This document shows, piece after piece, positions 60,701 through 64,000 of a DNA stretch of 64,000 nucleotides (positions are counted from its first letter, which is position 1; every line of letters begins with the position of its first letter). A program made the translations under genes and the position numbers. The notes beneath the pieces are model-generated. The model saw only the letters and a program-made list of their open reading frames with translations. It was not told where the DNA came from and searched no databases. This stretch comes from Dendrolimus kikuchii (taxonomy: Eukaryota > Arthropoda > Insecta > Lepidoptera > Lasiocampidae), in NCBI GenBank assembly GCA_019925095.2, contig CM034402.1, positions 12,845,501 to 12,909,500 on the forward strand. The letters run 5' to 3'.

Positions 60701-61074
60701 GCTGTTACACTTATATTTGATAGACTTGAAATTGGTAAGTTCTTAGCTTCACCCGTAATGCAACATTTTAATAATTTCATAAAACATTTTAATTGTATTG
60801 TCTCGCATTTAATGCACAGGTCATGAGGAGGTTCTTCAAATCTTATAGTAGCTTTTCCCTCATTCATACACTTAACGAATACTTGCTTTATACATTTCAC
60901 TTGATATTTCATCCCAGTCTTGTTAACGGAGGAAAAATGTAAGATAAAATAATCAGTCCCCAATTTGGGTTCTTTTCCTATAGCTAATGTAGATTTCAGA
61001 TACTTTCCATTAGATGTAATATTATGACTAACGTATAACCTATTTATGACTTCCACCTGACATTGTAGCTTCAT
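57798..61074 (-). CDS. LRR1: LRR1 (PPIL5), CUL2 E3 ligase substrate receptor, four exons, 414 aa
   Basis: Exons in transcript order are 61074-60504, 60340-60249, 59925-59771 and 58224-57798. Phases agree and the total is 1245 nt including the stop. LRR1 is the leucine-rich-repeat receptor of the CUL2 ubiquitin ligase that in animals marks the terminated replicative CMG helicase for removal. The start MKLQCQVEVINR matches the family's MKLHCEVEVISR. An N-terminal domain (about residues 1-120, with EGKATIRFEEPP) is followed by leucine-rich repeats such as LVILDLSNNEIEKIPSEFG, LKLLDISSNKLLYLPKAIW and LEFIDLSSNKF. The C-terminal region has PWTLVELLDNANMCICGAPV, the segment where relatives carry the Cullin/Elongin-binding part. 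Length is identical to human LRR1 (414 aa). TTTATT at 57718-57723 could be its polyadenylation signal. Three copies of a 26-bp motif lie 100-225 bp upstream. Confidence 0.95.
58607..58645. repeat. near-perfect palindrome in LRR1 intron 3
   Basis: AATGAAATACACAATGTCAT is followed by its reverse complement with one extra T. It is one of the recurring short snap-back repeats. Confidence 0.75.
58694..58888 (-). other. unexplained signal-peptide-like reading frame in LRR1 intron 3
   Basis: A 64-codon frame begins with a hydrophobic stretch (MIIWLFISGCIPLVAQKA) that resembles a signal peptide, followed by a polar, acidic segment (DENDSDDVIIFDHTALTM). It is GC-richer than the surrounding intron. 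A donor-like GAG/GTAGGT occurs near its end. It is on the same strand as LRR1 but is not part of the conserved LRR1 protein. I do not recognise it; it could be a nested gene's first exon, a captured exon or chance. Confidence 0.25.
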
Positions 61075-61173
61075 TATTGCTTTTCTTCATAAATTTCCAA
61101 TATTTAAAAGTATATCGTAGTTATAAAACAAAACTTTAATGAGACTGTTATAAATTCTACTACCAGTTCCAGT

Positions 61174-61298
61174 CACAAACTACTATGGATACTACGTATG
61201 TTCCAGTATATAAAAGTACTCTGAAACCAGACCACAAACTACTATGGATACTACGTATGAACTGAACTCTGTCACAAACTACTATGGATACTACGTAT
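61174..61298 (+). repeat. three copies of a 26-bp motif upstream of LRR1
   Basis: Copies start at 61174, 61233 and 61273 (spacings 59 and 40 bp), all on the + strand and identical over 26 bp with core ACTATGGATACTACGTA. The fourth copy is at 43224. The sequence between copies is not repeated, so this is not a tandem array. The position, 100-225 bp before the LRR1 start codon, suggests protein-binding sites of a promoter or boundary, which is inference. Confidence 0.85.
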
Positions 61299-61852
61299 AG
61301 GTATAACCAAGAAGCTTACACACAATAACATAACTCTGTGACCAGTTCCAAATTCTAAAGAGAATTTAACACTACCTTACACTTACAGCCTGGCGCAAGG
61401 GCCTGACAAAAAAATAAGACTTAAAAATGTATGAACGTGTACTAGAAGTAATGGCGGCTATCGCTGTCTTGCTTTAACATCTATTAGACTCTATGGCATG
61501 GCACGTATCTATGCTTGTTGCGCATTTCTGAACCGCCATTCTTTGTTTAGATTGTGAAAATTGTTTGTTATTGTTAAACGTCGTTTTGAAGTGAAACTTC
61601 TATATAGACGGGGGTATTATGATCTTTCTGTCACGAAAAGGCGTTACGGCCTGGATGGAGGGGCGGCATAATTTTAGAGTAGATGTGGTGAGAGGCAGCA
61701 AAATGTTAGAGTAGATTATGGATTTTTTTGGTTCCGGATAGAAAACAGTATTTTGTTTGATAAAATAAAATATGTTTAAATAAAAAATGTATTAATTAAA
61801 ATGTACCTAACCTAACCAAATCATAATTTGCAGTAAACCTACGAAAAATCGA

Positions 61853-62107
61853 AATGTGTGCTGGAACACATAGTAGAAGTGAAACTTCGAAAGACAAGTG
61901 GAAAAACAAGTCAATAAGTGTCCAATTTGAAAACCTGCCCGTGAAAATTCAAGTTATAATTTTGTTGCGATACGTTTTGCCACTAGTCCGTTGCCATTCG
62001 TTTTTCTACTTGTCCGTTGCGATTCGTTTTTTCACTTATCCGTTGCTATTTGTTTTTCCACTTGTCCGTTGAAGTTTTACGTCTACTATGTGTCCCAGCA
62101 TACATTT
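61853..62107. mobile_element. fold-back repeat containing three 26-bp tandem units
   Basis: The left arm ('gctggaacacatagtagaag', 'gacaagtggaaaaacaag') is the imperfect reverse complement of the right arm ('ccacttgtccgttgaagttt', 'ctactatgtgtcccagc'). Beside the right arm are three contiguous 26-bp units at 61989-62014, 62015-62040 and 62041-62066, each beginning CGTTGC and ending CTTGTC or CTTATC. No target duplication was confirmed. Confidence 0.65.
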
Positions 62108-62989
62108 TGATATTTTATCAGGATTTGTGAATTAATCAAGTACATTGTAGTACAATATGAATCAGTATGACGAGATATTTTTCGACATGCATTATAAAAC
62201 ATATTTCATATGTGGCATAAGGTCGTCCGGTCAGATGGCTAAGAGCGAATTTTAATGGTTAAATTTCCCTTGAATGATGATAGGTAAGCTTTAAAAAATA
62301 AATTTGTAATGCTATAACAGAAAAAGAATTACGCGATTTACAGTTTTAGAATTTAGAATATATAATTAAGACTAATATTAGAAAATAAACTATCAATATT
62401 GTTTCACATTTCTTTATCGACTGTCGATATTTTCTACTACTGTCGAACTTTTTTGCTTGTAACTATAAATGCACTGCTTACATAATAATGCATTAATAAT
62501 TTTTGCTAGGTGTAAACAATGGATTGAATCTACGTGAAAAGAAGATTTGGTGTACACAGCCTTTGAAAAACTACACCAATTAAAACATATTTATGGCAAT
62601 AATTTACAGTGATTCTGATTGGGCTGGGAATATTAAAACCAGGAAATCAACCTGAGCTTATATTTCATTTTATTTCCATTTCTCTAATATATAATATAAT
62701 ATTTAATAATATATATAATAATATAATATATAATATTTTTGGACATCATGTCATGGGGACGGGGTACTAAAAAGCAGTCTTGTGTATCATTCATCATCTT
62801 ATAAAGCAGACTACACAGCTCTTAGTTTAGCAACTGTAAAAGGAACTTTTCTAAAGAAATTACTTAGTAACTTTGTATATAAATATGTGATATTTGAAAT
62901 TTTAGAAGAATAATCAAATTGTAATTAATATATCTAAGAATAATTATAGTATCAAAAGGTCGAAATATATTGATGTTAAATATTAATAT

Positions 62990-63430
62990 ACTAGCTGTTC
63001 CCGCGAAGTCGTCCGCGTGGAATTTGCTTTCAAAACCCTCCGATTTTGAAACATTCTTCTTTGGTGCTCCGCTCCTATTGGTCTTAGCGTGATGATATTG
63101 AAGGGTGAGCCGCGATAGGGTGGAGGAGTGAGATGGAATGCTCCTCCGTCTCAAAGGAAGATCTTCCAGCGAGGCTAATGTTGTTCCTCGCAGGCCTAGG
63201 CCCATCTGTTATAGTTGAAAATTTGTATATATTCTTTGTATGTTTCGGGAAACGTTTGTGACATCAATTATTGCACAGCGCCATCTATTGGCTTGTAAGT
63301 GTTTCACTACAATATATATCCTATAGCCTTCCTCGATAAATGGGCTATCCAACACTGAAAGAATTTTTCAAATCAGACCAGTAGTTCCTGAGATTAGCGC
63401 GTTCAATCAAACAATATTAGTATACGATAT
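62990..63430 (-). repeat. class C repeat
   Basis: It begins 'ctagctgttcccgcgaagtc' and includes 'tatagccttcctcgataaat' and 'cagaccagtagttcctgaga'. A second segment at 63820-63960 repeats 'tatagccttcctcgataaat' and 'ggaccagcggttcctgaaat' and ends 'tataatatttgtatagataa'. Non-coding. Confidence 0.6.
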
Positions 63431-64000
63431 TAGTATACGATATCTTTGAATGAAACGTCCGAATTGAATAATTCAAAAAGTTCTAGCAAGGTATTGAATT
63501 CGTCTTGAATATGGAGTAATTTATTTTGATAAGAATTAATACCAAGGTACAAAATAAAGAGTTTTTGAAGCGACGGCATTTTAATTATTTAAAAAATAAA
63601 AGAGAACACTTATTGTGAGATAACTACAATAGTTAGACATATGGTTACGCGATATTTTTGTGTAGCCAATTATATGTTCTGCAAAGTGGTAGTACATTGT
63701 TTTGTTCTATAATCAATAGCTTTCGCAGCGCACGCCGTGTAAGGATTTTTTCGGGTCATTTTTTTACACCTTGGGTTATATTATTGGACTTTTAGTAAGT
63801 ATTCCTAATTTTTTTTGGAAATTTAATATAACTTATAGCCTTCCTCGATAAATGCACTATTCAACACTGAAAGAATTTTTCAAATCGGACCAGCGGTTCC
63901 TGAAATTAGCGCGTTTAAACAAACAAACAAACAGACTCTTCAGATTTATAATATTTGTATAGATAATAGATACTGTGTCTGAAGATCTTGTAAACCGTTG

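Larger units (their letters stand above)
61300..64000. other. terminal intergenic region, no gene seen
   Basis: No coding exon is recognised. Besides the hairpin repeat at 61853-62107 and class C repeats from 62990, there is an (AT)-rich tract at about 62690-62740 made of ATATAATA-type units. Confidence 0.5.

Overview
The window looks like a piece of a moth or butterfly (Lepidoptera) nuclear chromosome. It is AT-rich, its genes are split by phase-consistent GT-AG introns, one gene is a first-desaturase-type acyl-CoA desaturase of the kind expanded in Lepidoptera, and the non-genic DNA is full of repeat types typical of that order. The order is inferred from gene content and repeat style; no species can be named.

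Layout: 1-5680 is gene-free and holds a 2.1-kb array of a 9-bp unit plus interspersed repeats. An acyl-CoA desaturase gene (+, five exons, 331 aa) occupies 5681-9986. About 9.3 kb without a recognisable gene follows (10.0-19.3 kb) and includes a 2.9-kb element with 94-bp terminal inverted repeats. MFAP1 (-, nine exons, 441 aa, spliceosome) runs 28285 to 19314. A three-deep nest of transposons and a hAT element separate it from an intronless beta-ureidopropionase gene (+, 32321-33481). That gene converges on an intronless eIF2-beta gene (-, 35187-34261), which shares a 486-bp divergent promoter region with the mitoribosomal gene mRpS30/mL65 (+, five exons, 550 aa, 35674-41747). A decayed transposon with YqaJ-like and possible THAP remnants lies at 42.9-45.6 kb. 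ELP1, the Elongator scaffold (+, about 1238 aa visible), covers 45.8-57.5 kb; its first ~35 codons were not found. It converges, 325 bp apart, on LRR1 (-, four exons, 414 aa, 61074-57798), the CUL2 substrate receptor. The last 2.9 kb has repeats only.

The genes are unrelated housekeeping functions: lipid desaturation, splicing, pyrimidine catabolism, translation initiation, mitochondrial translation, tRNA wobble modification and replisome ubiquitylation. Nothing suggests an operon or a joint pathway. The unusual content is in the mobile DNA. A 157-bp SINE-like insertion has duplicated a splice donor of the desaturase so that a 57-codon in-frame extension is possible. Three Penelope-like insertions at different stages of internal deletion each keep a target-site duplication and an inverted-repeat hairpin. 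A solo LTR, a hAT element and a three-layer nest also have exact target-site duplications. Short perfect hairpins recur across the window, and a 26-bp motif is clustered upstream of LRR1. Multi-exon genes are given as one entry each, with exon coordinates in the evidence.
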